Shown one piece after another: positions 1-8,280 of a stretch of DNA of 64,000 bases. Origin of the DNA: Winogradskyella arenosi (GTDB taxonomy: Bacteria; Bacteroidota; Bacteroidia; Flavobacteriales; Flavobacteriaceae). Position 1 is the first letter of the stretch. Each line of letters begins with the position of its first letter. The position numbers were made by a program, and so were the translations under genes. The stretch covers positions 124,001 through 188,000 of the forward strand of contig NZ_QPJO01000001.1 in assembly GCF_003337305.1 (NCBI RefSeq). The letters are read 5' to 3'. The notes under the pieces were generated by a model. The model had not been told where the DNA came from and made no database searches. It was given only the letters and a program-made list of their open reading frames with translations.

Positions 1-344
1 AGACCGTTGAAGAGGCTATTATAAACCATCCCGACGAGGCCGCAATTAGTCATTACGACATGCAATTTGTTAAGCCTTTAGATCAGACCTTATTGCATGA
101 TGTCTTTACAAACCATAAAGCCGTTATTACAATTGAAGAAGGCACACTTAACGGTGGTTTGGGGAGTTCTATTCTCACTTTTGCCAATACTCATCATTAC
201 AAGCTTCCTATTAAAACCTTGGGAATTGAGGATGCCTTTATTGAGCATGGCACCGTGAGCCAATTGTTGGCCTTACAAGAATTAGATGTTACTGCAGTTC
301 AGAAAACAATAAATGACCTAATGTTGAAATTGAACAACGGCTAA
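1..344 (+). CDS. dxs: 1-deoxy-D-xylulose-5-phosphate synthase, C-terminal part (cut by window edge)
   Basis: Reading is open from base 3 to the stop at 342-344, so the gene starts before the window. The visible ~113 residues are the C-terminal transketolase-type domain: a DMQFVKPLD strand, then VITIEEGTLNGGLGSS, then LGIEDAFIEHGT, all typical of the Dxs C terminus. Dxs condenses pyruvate with glyceraldehyde 3-phosphate using thiamine diphosphate, the first step of the MEP isoprenoid pathway, in the cytoplasm. The N-terminal TPP-binding part is not visible. The 3' end overlaps a possible small convergent gene by 27 bp. Confidence 0.93.
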   Translation, partial: TVEEAIINHPDEAAISHYDMQFVKPLDQTLLHDVFTNHKAVITIEEGTLNGGLGSSILTFANTHHYKLPIKTLGIEDAFIEHGTVSQLLALQELDVTAVQKTINDLMLKLNNG

Positions 345-488
345 GTCTGCATCGTTTTCTACATGTTGTAATTCTGTACCCTCATAATGAGGCACTGTTT
401 CTTTTGGCGTAGAAATGTCGTCTAATAAGAGCAAACAGGTAATGACAACAACAAAGATTACCAGTCCTCCGAGTATATTATTTTCCAT
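318..488 (-). CDS. Possible small single-pass membrane protein (56 aa)
   Basis: An ATG at 488 opens a 56-codon frame ending in TAG at 318. The product begins MENNILGG, then has a continuous hydrophobic stretch at about residues 6-22 (LGGLVIFVVVITCLLLL), followed by an acidic, polar tail. This is the shape of a small membrane protein. It fills the dxs-dgt gap and overlaps the dxs 3' end. No clear ribosome binding site is visible, but those are often weak in this phylum. Family unknown; it could be a chance frame. Confidence 0.4.
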   Translation of the reverse strand: MENNILGGLVIFVVVITCLLLLDDISTPKETVPHYEGTELQHVENDADLAVVQFQH

Positions 489-593
489 CTGTAATAAGTT
501 AAATGATTGATTTTGTAGTAAAAGAAAACAATATCTCGTTAAAAAACAAAATTATTCGATGAAATACACCACACTAAATCCCTTAAGGTCAGA

Positions 594-1934
594 TTATAAA
601 ATCTGACCTTGTAACTTTTTATGCAATAACATGGCGTTTGTATCCGAAAGTTTTGAGATGTAGAGACATACCGCTAATAGGTTGTCATAAAGAGAATCGG
701 TATTAAGCTGCACAATCTCTGGCAATGTACTGAGCAATAGCTTATCGTAATTAGAGAGCTTTCCGAGGTAATAGTGATAAGCCATTTTACCAAATGCTTC
801 TAATAATTGATTGAGAATCTTATAGCCTGCAATCTCCTTATTAATAACGTCTTTAGAGCGGTAAACATTATTTATACTAATATTAATGATATCCTTAATT
901 TGGGCTTTATACTGACTCACATCAAGCAAAGCGGTTTCAAACTTTCCTTCTAAAATCGCTTCTTCATGGGCCATAAATAAGGTTGCCGCTTCATCAATAA
1001 GGCGTCCAATCGCTAAGGCCCGTAAATAACTTATACGGTCTTGCGTAGTTTTAAGGGTGTTATAATTCTCCGTTTTTATACTGCCACGCACCAAATTAAT
1101 AAGGTACTCTAAGGCGTATTCTTCTTGAATTAATCCAAGGTTAATACCATCTTCAAAATCAATAATCGTATAACAGATATCATCTGCAGCCTCTACCAAG
1201 AAGGCTAAAGGGTGTCTTTGAAAACTTAAATAATCGTCATGTCGTTTAATTAAGCCTAGGTCCGTAGCAATATCATTAAACATGTGTTTTTCACTTTGAA
1301 AAAAGCCATATTTCTTATCCACAATATGGTTACTCGGTTTTTTAGGCAAAGATTCTTTAGGGTACTTCATAAAAGCGCCCAATGTGGCATAGCTTAATCT
1401 AAGACCGCCTTCTCTCCCAACTCTACTCTCGGTTAAGATCTTAAATCCGTTAGCATTACCTTCAAAATCACAGAGGTCTTGATATTCTTTTGCCGTTAGT
1501 TGCGCTTTAAACTCAGCGCCATGACCTTCTCTAAAATAGGCGCCAATAGCTTTTTCTCCAGAATGTCCAAAAGGAGGGTTCCCAATATCATGAGCCAAAG
1601 CTGCTGCGGCTACAATAGCCCCAAAGTCATTCATTTTATAACCATGAACACTTTCTAGATGCGGATGTTTTTGTAAAAGCAATTGCCCTACGCGTCTTCC
1701 TAGAGAGCGCCCTACGACACTCACTTCTAAACTGTGGGTTAAACGGGTGTGGACAAAATCGGTTTTAGACAAGGGTACCACCTGGGTTTTGTCTTGTAAA
1801 CCTCTAAATTCAGAAGAAAATATAATCCGATCATAATCCACTTCAAACCCCAAGCGGGTCTCATCTTGTTCCTTTCTTAATCTCTTATTCGTATCGCCAA
1901 AGCGCTTTAAGGATAGTAATTGTTCCCAGTTCAT
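594..1934 (-). CDS. dgt: Deoxyguanosinetriphosphate triphosphohydrolase-like HD-domain protein
   Basis: The 446-aa protein has the N-terminal dGTPase block (FSSEFRGLQDKTQV), an HD-domain histidine in TRLTHSLEV (about residue 66) and the metal-binding HD pair in ALAHDIGNPPFGHSGE (about residues 113-128), with a further conserved aspartate in EAADDICYTI. Dgt enzymes hydrolyse dGTP to deoxyguanosine and tripolyphosphate, and some homologues act on other dNTPs. Length is normal. It is cytoplasmic and monocistronic, divergent from the lipoprotein gene at 2109. Confidence 0.92.
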   Translation of the reverse strand: MNWEQLLSLKRFGDTNKRLRKEQDETRLGFEVDYDRIIFSSEFRGLQDKTQVVPLSKTDFVHTRLTHSLEVSVVGRSLGRRVGQLLLQKHPHLESVHGYKMNDFGAIVAAAALAHDIGNPPFGHSGEKAIGAYFREGHGAEFKAQLTAKEYQDLCDFEGNANGFKILTESRVGREGGLRLSYATLGAFMKYPKESLPKKPSNHIVDKKYGFFQSEKHMFNDIATDLGLIKRHDDYLSFQRHPLAFLVEAADDICYTIIDFEDGINLGLIQEEYALEYLINLVRGSIKTENYNTLKTTQDRISYLRALAIGRLIDEAATLFMAHEEAILEGKFETALLDVSQYKAQIKDIINISINNVYRSKDVINKEIAGYKILNQLLEAFGKMAYHYYLGKLSNYDKLLLSTLPEIVQLNTDSLYDNLLAVCLYISKLSDTNAMLLHKKLQGQIL

Positions 1935-2014
1935 ACCTATATATTAAAGAAGGCAAGATAGCATTTTCAATGTTAAATTAATGTTTCCTAAATGATAAAA
2001 CAACGGTCTTAAGG

Positions 2015-2080
2015 TAACCTTTTTATCACCAAGGCTTAACCATGAGGTAACAGACTTTTTCGGCTTTCGCAGTTTCTTTG
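2015..2080 (+). promoter_or_regulatory. Pho-box-like array of four 11-bp repeats plus -7-like box
   Basis: TAACC (2015), TCACC (2026), TAACC (2037) and TAACA (2048) recur at exactly 11-bp steps, the spacing at which PhoB-type regulators bind direct repeats. A TTTCTTTG sequence (2073-2080), one mismatch from TAnnTTTG, starts 25 bp after the last repeat; the pit promoter shows the same 25-bp spacing. The start codon follows at 2109. The spacing is directly visible; the assignment to PhoB is inference. Confidence 0.6.
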
Positions 2081-2108
2081 CGGCATAACAATTAATGAAC
2101 AAAACAAA

Positions 2109-3335
2109 ATGAAAACAATTAAAAATTTATCTTTCTTATTTGCATTTTCACTATTAGCATTTAACTGTAGTAGTGATGATGACAACGGTACAACTACTGG
2201 TGGTGGAGTTGATAACGAATTAGTTCAAAAATCTGGAATTATCACAGCAGATGAAACATGGTCTTCTAGCAACATTTATCAATTAAATGGAAAAGTGGTT
2301 GTTAATGACGGTGTAACTTTAACTATTGAAGCAGGAACTATTATTAAAGGTGCAGAAGGACAAGAGTCTTTAGCGTCTGCTTTAGTTGTGGATCAAGGTG
2401 GTAAAATAATGGCTGAAGGAACGTCTTCAAACCCTATCATTATGACCTCTGTTTTAGATAATATTACTTACGGTGAAACTGCTGGTACCAACTTAAACCA
2501 AAATGATGTTGGATTATGGGGTGGTTTAATCATCTTAGGACGTGCACCTATCTCTGTTAGTGGTGATGTTGAAACAGCACAGATTGAAGGAATTCCTGCA
2601 ACTGAGCCTTACGGTCAGTACGGAGGAACTGATGCTGATGATAACTCTGGGGTTTACAAATACATTTCTGTAAGACATGGTGGTATTACTATAGGATCTG
2701 ATAACGAAATTAACGGTGTTACCTTTGGTGGTGTTGGTGCTGGTACTACAGTAGAGAACATCGAGGTTGTTTCTAACCAAGATGATGGATTTGAGTGGTT
2801 CGGTGGAACTGTGAATGCTACAAATTTAATTACATGGTCTCATGGTGATGACGGTTTAGATGCTGATCAAGCTTGGTCTGGTTCTGTAACTAACGCTGTA
2901 GTGGTTCAAGGTGTTGAGTCTGGAAGTGCTCTAGAATTAGACGGACCTGAAGGATCTGCTGCTACAGAAGCGGGTTACACAATGAGCAACATTACTTTAA
3001 TTGGTAACGCTTCTAACTCTAGTTACATAGCAGATTGTAGAGATGGTTTAATTGCCAACTTAAATAACATTTTAGCTTACAATTTTAGCGCTGATGCTAC
3101 TGTAAGAATTAGTGGAGAAGATTCTCAAACTGAATTCACTGCTGGTCGCTTAGCATTCTCTAATTGGGAAGTTGTTTTACCAACAGGTGTTGCATTAGCA
3201 GATCTTATTGAAGCAGACGCTAACGCAGAAAACTTTACAAATAACGTATCAGCGATCACAGCTACTGAAGCATCAACTGGTGCAAACACTTCAGTATTTG
3301 GATGGACTTACGCAGCGTCTCAAAACGCCTTCTAA
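2109..3335 (+). CDS. Surface lipoprotein with right-handed beta-helix fold, candidate phosphate-starvation protein
   Basis: The 408-aa protein has a lipoprotein signal ending LLAFNCSS (Cys20), then an acidic linker (SDDDNG) that suggests surface export in this phylum. The body has short repeated strands such as VNDGVTLTIEAGTIIKG and VVDQGGKIMAEG, the rung pattern of a parallel beta-helix. A conserved acidic, aromatic segment, NQDDGFEWFGGTVNATN (about residues 220-236), is followed by HGDDGLDADQAWSG. The exact function is unknown. It precedes a TonB-dependent receptor by 76 bp with a hairpin between them, and it sits behind a Pho-box-like array. A role as substrate-capturing partner of the receptor is inference. 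Confidence 0.8.
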   Translation: MKTIKNLSFLFAFSLLAFNCSSDDDNGTTTGGGVDNELVQKSGIITADETWSSSNIYQLNGKVVVNDGVTLTIEAGTIIKGAEGQESLASALVVDQGGKIMAEGTSSNPIIMTSVLDNITYGETAGTNLNQNDVGLWGGLIILGRAPISVSGDVETAQIEGIPATEPYGQYGGTDADDNSGVYKYISVRHGGITIGSDNEINGVTFGGVGAGTTVENIEVVSNQDDGFEWFGGTVNATNLITWSHGDDGLDADQAWSGSVTNAVVVQGVESGSALELDGPEGSAATEAGYTMSNITLIGNASNSSYIADCRDGLIANLNNILAYNFSADATVRISGEDSQTEFTAGRLAFSNWEVVLPTGVALADLIEADANAENFTNNVSAITATEASTGANTSVFGWTYAASQNAF

Positions 3336-3355
3336 ATTAACAAACATAATTTTTC

Positions 3356-3390
3356 AAAATGTCCGAAAATCACTTTCGGACATTTTGTAT
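3356..3390 (+). terminator. Hairpin between lipoprotein and TonB receptor genes
   Basis: A perfect 13-bp inverted repeat (3356-3368 and 3374-3386) with a 5-nt loop lies 20 bp after the lipoprotein stop. It is followed by a U-poor AT stretch. It may be a partial terminator or mRNA-stabilising hairpin that lets the lipoprotein be expressed above the receptor. Confidence 0.65.
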
Positions 3391-3411
3391 ATTTTAAAAT
3401 AATACCCTAAA

Positions 3412-6237
3412 ATGCTTAAATCTGTATCTCTTTTTTTTTCAATTCTTTTATCTCTTTCATTCGTATCGGCACAAGAGACCGGAACGTTAACGGGTAAAAT
3501 TTTTGATGGTGAATTTAACGATGTGCTTCCTTTTGCTAATGTTGTAGTTCAAAACTCCTCAACTGGTACCACGACCGACTTTGATGGTGTCTATAAATTA
3601 ACCCTAGATGTCGGAACCTACACCTTAGTGTATTCTTTTGTGGGTTATGAAACAAAAGCGATTTCTGAAGTCACTATTGAAGCTAATAATGTTGTTGAAG
3701 TTAATGTAACTTTAAACCCCTCTTCTGCAGCTTTAAGTGAAGTGGTAATTACCACCTCTGCTCGAAGAAACACAGAAGAATCGGTGCTTAACCTGCAACG
3801 TAATTCGGCTGTACTTTTAGATGGTCTTTCTATTGAAAGCATCAAAAAATCAGGGGCAAGTGATATTGCTTCTGCGATTAAAAGTGTACCTGGTGTATCT
3901 GTACAAAACGGAAAGTTTGTATACGTTAGAGGTTTAGGAGACCGTTACACCAAATCTATTTTAAATGGGATGGATATTCCTGGACTTGACCCTGACAAAA
4001 ACACGGTTCAGATGGATATTTTCCCTACCAATATTTTAGAAAACATAATTGTTATAAAATCAGGATCTGCAGATTTACCAGCAGATTTTACAGGAGGTGT
4101 TGTAGATATCATTACTAAGGATTTCCCTTCAAGAAAAACGATGAGCTTCTCAGTCTCTACGACCTACAACCCTGATATGAGCTTTAACTCTAACTACGTA
4201 ACTTACGATGGTAGCGGTACTGACTTTTTAGGTTTTGACAGTGGTACTCGAGAATTACCAGTAACCCCTACAACAGATATTCCAAACCCAGCTTCTGCTA
4301 ATAACAGCAGCTTAGAAGGGATTACCCGTTCTTTCAATAGAACTTTAGCGACAGAACGTGGCACCAGTAGTCCAGATTTTAGCTTAGGGTTTAATTACGG
4401 TAATCAATTTGATTTGGGTGAAAATCGTTTAGGTTTAATTGCCTCTATTAACTACAAAAACGAAACTAAATTTTATGAAGGTTTTGAAAATGGGGTGTAT
4501 CAAAAAAATGAAGATCGTTCTATAAACGCCTTAAGATTTGACCGTAGACAAACCGGTGATTTAGGTGAAAATAACGTTTTATTAAGTGGTTTAGTAGGTT
4601 TATCTTATAAAACGGATAACTCTAAATATAACTTCAATGTTTTACACATTCAAAATGGAGAAAGTAGAGCGGCCTTATTTACACAAAACACAGAAATCTC
4701 TAACGATATTGATGTTAACAAAGACAATTTAGAATACACACAACGTTCATTAACTAATTTCTTAATTGGAGGTCAGCACAACGATATTGAAAATGATTTC
4801 ATTACAGAATGGAAAATTTCTCCAAGCTTTAGTCGTGTATATGATAAAGATGTACGCTTAACGACTTTTATTATAAACAATGATGGCTCTACAAGTATCA
4901 GTTCTGATGCAGGTTTCCCACAACGTTTATGGAGAGACTTAGAAGAGTTTAACGGAACAGGTAAGGTAGATTTCACTAAAAAATACGAATTATTTAGCAA
5001 GCCTGCAGCCCTTAAATTTGGTGCTTTAGCAAGTTATAAAAAACGTAATTACGATATCTATAAGTATGAAGTTGCTTTTAGAAGTGTAAACACAACAACT
5101 TTTAACGGTGATCCGAATGCGATTTTAGATCCTAACAATATTTGGACACCTGATACCAATTCAGGGTCTTATATTCGTGGTAATTTTGAACCGGCCAACT
5201 CTTACGAATCTGTACAAAATACAGCGGCAGCTTATGTTTCTAATGAGTTTAAGATTACTGAAAAACTGAAATCTATTGTTGGACTTAGAGCTGAATATTT
5301 TACAACCTTATTTACAGGTCAAAACAATTCAGGTTCTGAAATCTATGATAATGAAAAAACTATTGAAGAATTAGATTTATTCCCTTCTGCAAACTTTATT
5401 TATGAAGCCAATGAAAAATCTAACATACGTTTATCTTACTTCCGTACGGTAGCACGACCAAGTTTTAAGGAGTCTTCAGTAGTACAAATCCCAGATTTAT
5501 TAACAGGAATAACCTTCTTAGGAAATATTGACTTACAACCCTCTTACATTAACAACTTTGATGCGAGATACGAATTCTTTGGTGAGAAAGCACAAATGTT
5601 TGCCGTTAGTGGATTTTACAAACAATTCAAAGACCCTATTGAGTTAGTGGCCTTTTCTTTTGTTGCACCAAATCAGTTTACCCCGAGAAACTCACCAGAA
5701 GCAAAAGTATATGGTTTAGAGTTTGAAGGTCGAAAAAACTTTGGTTTTATCTCAGAGTCTTTAACCGATTTAAGTTTAAATGTGAACATCTCAATTATTG
5801 AATCTGAGATTGAAATGGCTAAGGGCGAAGGTCAAGAATACGAATCTAGACAACAGTTTGCTAGAGATGGGGAAACTATAGACGATACTAGAGAGTTACA
5901 AGGTCAGTCTCCGTACTTAGTTAACGTAGGTTTAAACTACAACAATACCGCTTCAGGTTTTGAAACTGGAATCTTTTATAATGTTCAAGGAAAAACCTTA
6001 CAAGTTGTAGGATTTGGTCAGAATCCGGATGTATACACACAATCATTTAACAGCTTAAACTTTAATCTTTCTAAAACTTTTGGAGAAGACAACAGATCTA
6101 AAATCAGCTTAAAGATTAGCAATATTCTTAACGACGAAAGATTAAGTCAGTATGAATCTTTTGGTGATACCACGGCAAACTTTTCAGTAAGAAACCCTGG
6201 AACATCGTTTAGCTTAGGCTACAGCATGAAGCTATAA
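3412..6237 (+). CDS. TonB-dependent receptor with N-terminal carboxypeptidase-like domain
   Basis: The 941-aa protein has a signal peptide (to about residue 20), then a CarboxypepD_reg-like domain (GTLTGKIFDGEFNDVLPFANVVV to GYETKAISEVTI, residues ~24-100), a plug domain (SIKKSGASDIASAIKSVPGV to GGVVDIITKDFPSRK, ~140-245) and a long 22-strand barrel ending in the aromatic C-terminal strand GYSMKL. It forms an outer-membrane gated channel energised by TonB. It is shorter and differently built from the SusC proteins later in this window. Location behind the lipoprotein and Pho-box array, and before porin and Pit genes, suggests import of a phosphorus-containing substrate; this is inference. Confidence 0.88.
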   Translation: MLKSVSLFFSILLSLSFVSAQETGTLTGKIFDGEFNDVLPFANVVVQNSSTGTTTDFDGVYKLTLDVGTYTLVYSFVGYETKAISEVTIEANNVVEVNVTLNPSSAALSEVVITTSARRNTEESVLNLQRNSAVLLDGLSIESIKKSGASDIASAIKSVPGVSVQNGKFVYVRGLGDRYTKSILNGMDIPGLDPDKNTVQMDIFPTNILENIIVIKSGSADLPADFTGGVVDIITKDFPSRKTMSFSVSTTYNPDMSFNSNYVTYDGSGTDFLGFDSGTRELPVTPTTDIPNPASANNSSLEGITRSFNRTLATERGTSSPDFSLGFNYGNQFDLGENRLGLIASINYKNETKFYEGFENGVYQKNEDRSINALRFDRRQTGDLGENNVLLSGLVGLSYKTDNSKYNFNVLHIQNGESRAALFTQNTEISNDIDVNKDNLEYTQRSLTNFLIGGQHNDIENDFITEWKISPSFSRVYDKDVRLTTFIINNDGSTSISSDAGFPQRLWRDLEEFNGTGKVDFTKKYELFSKPAALKFGALASYKKRNYDIYKYEVAFRSVNTTTFNGDPNAILDPNNIWTPDTNSGSYIRGNFEPANSYESVQNTAAAYVSNEFKITEKLKSIVGLRAEYFTTLFTGQNNSGSEIYDNEKTIEELDLFPSANFIYEANEKSNIRLSYFRTVARPSFKESSVVQIPDLLTGITFLGNIDLQPSYINNFDARYEFFGEKAQMFAVSGFYKQFKDPIELVAFSFVAPNQFTPRNSPEAKVYGLEFEGRKNFGFISESLTDLSLNVNISIIESEIEMAKGEGQEYESRQQFARDGETIDDTRELQGQSPYLVNVGLNYNNTASGFETGIFYNVQGKTLQVVGFGQNPDVYTQSFNSLNFNLSKTFGEDNRSKISLKISNILNDERLSQYESFGDTTANFSVRNPGTSFSLGYSMKL

Positions 6238-6255
6238 GCTATAGTTACTGAAAAC

Positions 6256-6291
6256 AAAAAAGAGCTGTAATACGTATTACAGCTCTTTTTT
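6256..6291. terminator. Bidirectional rho-independent terminator
   Basis: A perfect palindrome centred at 6273/6274 (core AGAGCTGTAATAC and its complement) is flanked by an A-run on the left and a T-run on the right. It can terminate both the receptor gene (+) and the convergent YwqK-like gene (-). Confidence 0.9.
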
Positions 6292-6307
6292 TATATATAA
6301 TGTTTAC

Positions 6308-6664
6308 TTAGTTCCTAGATACCAAAGTACGATCATTAGACCATTCTACAACTTGAACAATTCGGTTGTTTTTATAATCTACTTCTTTTAAAACATCACC
6401 TTCCCAAAAGAACCATTTCCCTACTTTTTTTCCTGCTTCATAAGTTGCTGAAGCTAGTTTGTTACCTTCAGAATCAAAACTGGTCCATTCTCCTTGTAAT
6501 TTACCATTTTTATCAAACGCACCTGTTTGCTGAATTTCTCCATTATCATGGTAATACGTAGCAACAATACCATTATCGTTCTTCTCTAATTTAGGTTGTA
6601 TTTTTTCTTGTGCAAACGTAAACCCTACACACAGCATTACGATCATTGTTACTATCTTTTTCAT
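6308..6664 (-). CDS. Secreted YwqK/MORN-repeat-like protein
   Basis: The 118-aa protein has a signal peptide MKKIVTMIVMLCVGFTFAQ cleaved near residue 19. It then has repeated YYHDNGEIQQTG, GKLQGEWTSFDSEGN and YEAGKKVGKWFFW units typical of the YwqK/MORN-like family, which occurs in periplasmic or exported proteins of this phylum. The molecular role is not known; database names such as antitoxin for YwqK are not supported by anything here. Its promoter region contains the five-unit 11-bp repeat array, so it may belong to the phosphate-responsive set. Confidence 0.75.
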   Translation of the reverse strand: MKKIVTMIVMLCVGFTFAQEKIQPKLEKNDNGIVATYYHDNGEIQQTGAFDKNGKLQGEWTSFDSEGNKLASATYEAGKKVGKWFFWEGDVLKEVDYKNNRIVQVVEWSNDRTLVSRN

Positions 6665-6695
6665 ACAATTGGGGTTTTAATTAATAATTACTATA

Positions 6696-6751
6696 CGAAT
6701 ATAACATAAAATTTACATTTAAACAACATTTACGTAACATTAAGTTAACAT
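6696..6751. promoter_or_regulatory. Five-unit 11-bp Pho-box-like array upstream of the YwqK-like gene
   Basis: TAACA (6702), TTACA (6713), CAACA (6724), TAACA (6735) and TAACA (6746) occur at exact 11-bp intervals. On the minus strand a TATATTCG box (6696-6703), one mismatch from TAnnTTTG, abuts the array and would start transcription toward the gene at 6664. The repeat orientation matches that of the other arrays, all of which face rightward genes, so which gene it controls is uncertain. Confidence 0.55.
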
Positions 6752-6859
6752 TAAACCCCTAAAACACTTGTGTACAGATTCTTACATATTACAAAACCGC
6801 TTAATTTAAACTTAATAATTACATAATGTTAGCATTACACACCTAAAACCTTTAATTGC

Positions 6860-6976
6860 CATATTTGTAACGTGTTATTATAACACTTTAAGCATTTCAT
6901 AGGTATTATTAGTTTTTGTCGACTTAATAAATATGAATTTTAATAAGGCTGCTTTTTTCTAAAGCGGCCTTTTTTC
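6860..6976 (+). ncRNA. Candidate small RNA upstream of the porin gene
   Basis: CATATTTG (6860-6867) is one mismatch from TAnnTTTG. It is followed by a GTGTTA-tta-TAACAC hairpin (6872-6886), a linker holding ATTAGTTTTTGTCG (6908-6921) and a rho-independent terminator (6945-6976). The predicted RNA of about 100 nt contains only a 9-codon frame. Its 14-nt linker segment is exactly complementary to 7041-7054 in the porin leader. It could be a free small RNA or an attenuated porin leader. No family recognised. Confidence 0.35.
6945..6976 (+). terminator. Rho-independent terminator before the porin promoter
   Basis: AAGGCTGC (6945-6952) pairs with GCGGCCTT (6964-6971) through one G-U, followed by a T-run. 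It lies between two rightward promoter-like elements, so a transcript from the left ends here before the porin promoter. Confidence 0.75.
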
Positions 6977-7002
6977 TTGCAACAGATATCGTAATAATAA
7001 GA

Positions 7003-7036
7003 AAACATTCTGTTAACATTAGACTTAGTAATTTTG
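7003..7036 (+). promoter_or_regulatory. Porin promoter: two-unit Pho-box-like repeat and perfect -7 box
   Basis: AAACA (7003) and TAACA (7014) are 11 bp apart. TAATTTTG (7029-7036) fits the Bacteroidota -7 consensus TAnnTTTG exactly. The repeats occupy the position where a -33 box would lie, as expected for an activator-dependent promoter. The start codon is at 7063. Confidence 0.6.
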
Positions 7037-7062
7037 CTCCCGACAAAAACTAATGACTAATA

Positions 7063-8268
7063 ATGAAATTATCATTCTCTACGATTGCTATGGTACTCAT
7101 AGTAATGTCTACTCTTGGTGCTCAAGAAATTAGCGATACCTCTTTTGGTAAGGGTCTAATTAACTTTACGGCTAAAGACAGCTCTTTTAGTATAAAATTC
7201 GCCCCACGTTTTCAAGTCCGTTCTATTTCATCATGGGATTACGACAGCGATCAGTACGGAAGTCCAGAACACAATTTTATTGTTCGCCGAGCACGTTTAA
7301 AATTTGATGGGTTTGCGTATTCACCTCAACTCCGTTATAAATTAGAATTAGGCTTATCTAATCGCGATATTTCAGGCGCCAACGACTATAATAGAAATAC
7401 ACCACGTTATATTTTAGACGCTGTAGCCATGTGGAATTTTACAGGGAATTGGGAGCTTTGGGCCGGACAAACAAAACTTCCTGGTAACGTAGAACGTGTC
7501 ATTTCTTCTGCCAACCTTCAATTTATAAACCGTTCCTTATTAAATAGCAGTTTTAATTTAGATCGCGATATCGGTATTCAGTTAAGACACAAAACAGCCA
7601 TCGGTAAAACCCTAGTAATGCGCGAAAAATTTGCAATTTCACAAGGTGAAGGCCGTAATGTTACGGAAGGTAATGAAGGCGGTTTACAATATACAGCCCG
7701 ATTAGAAATCTTACCATTTGGAATGTTTAAATCTAAAGGCGACTACAGCCAATCTGATTTAAAACGTGAAGAAAATCCAAAATTAATGCTTGGCTTTACC
7801 TACAACTACAACCAAGATGCCGTTAGAGAACGTGGTTTTGCTGGAGATTATATGTTAAGAGCTGACGGAACCCTTTATGAAACCGACCAAACTACCCTAT
7901 TTGCAGATGCTATGTTTAAGTACCGCGGATTTTCGTTTATGGGCGAATATGCCAAACGTACTGCTGAAGACGAAATAGCCACAGAAGCAGATTCCATGAC
8001 ACCAACAGGAGCTCTTGTGCTTACCGGAAGTGCTGTAAATTTACAAGCCGGGTATTTACTAAAAAGTAATTATGAGATAGCCCTGCGTTTTACCACCTTA
8101 GACTATGAAGAGGTTACAGGAACTTTACCCGAAGAACAGTATACCCTTGGAGCGTCTAAATACATTGTAGGCCACAAACTAAAAATACAGTCAGATCTTA
8201 GCTATACCACTGAAGATAAGAACCAAGATAATATTACCTTTAGGCTTGGTTTTGATATTCACTTTTAA
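7063..8268 (+). CDS. OprP/OprO-type (phosphate-selective) outer-membrane porin
   Basis: The 401-aa protein has a signal peptide (cleaved near GAQE, residue ~20) and then FAPRFQVRSISSWDYD and RARLKFDGFAYSPQLRYKLELGLSNRD, hallmarks of the phosphate-selective porin O/P family. Beta strands alternate to a C-terminal FRLGFDIHF ending in the terminal phenylalanine of outer-membrane barrels. Members of the family pass phosphate or polyphosphate in proteobacteria; Bacteroidota members are less studied. It lies 79 bp before the Pit transporter gene and behind a Pho-box-like promoter, which supports phosphate as substrate. Confidence 0.85.
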   Translation: MKLSFSTIAMVLIVMSTLGAQEISDTSFGKGLINFTAKDSSFSIKFAPRFQVRSISSWDYDSDQYGSPEHNFIVRRARLKFDGFAYSPQLRYKLELGLSNRDISGANDYNRNTPRYILDAVAMWNFTGNWELWAGQTKLPGNVERVISSANLQFINRSLLNSSFNLDRDIGIQLRHKTAIGKTLVMREKFAISQGEGRNVTEGNEGGLQYTARLEILPFGMFKSKGDYSQSDLKREENPKLMLGFTYNYNQDAVRERGFAGDYMLRADGTLYETDQTTLFADAMFKYRGFSFMGEYAKRTAEDEIATEADSMTPTGALVLTGSAVNLQAGYLLKSNYEIALRFTTLDYEEVTGTLPEEQYTLGASKYIVGHKLKIQSDLSYTTEDKNQDNITFRLGFDIHF

Positions 8269-8280
8269 ACTTAAAAAATA

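Larger units (their letters stand above)
6908..7054 (+). repeat. 14-bp perfect inverted repeat spanning terminator and porin leader
   Basis: ATTAGTTTTTGTCG at 6908-6921 is the exact reverse complement of CGACAAAAACTAAT at 7041-7054. The right arm lies in the predicted 5' leader of the porin mRNA, ending 8 bp before its start codon. The arms enclose the terminator and the Pho box. Confidence 0.7.

Noticed and set aside
3208-3402. A plus-strand frame bridging the lipoprotein end and the hairpin
   Set aside because: It overlaps the lipoprotein gene in another frame and runs through the perfect hairpin; no family signal.
6933-6962. A 9-codon frame (MNFNKAAFF) as a leader peptide for the terminator
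   Set aside because: No run of regulatory codons and the stop lies in the terminator loop; too short to support.
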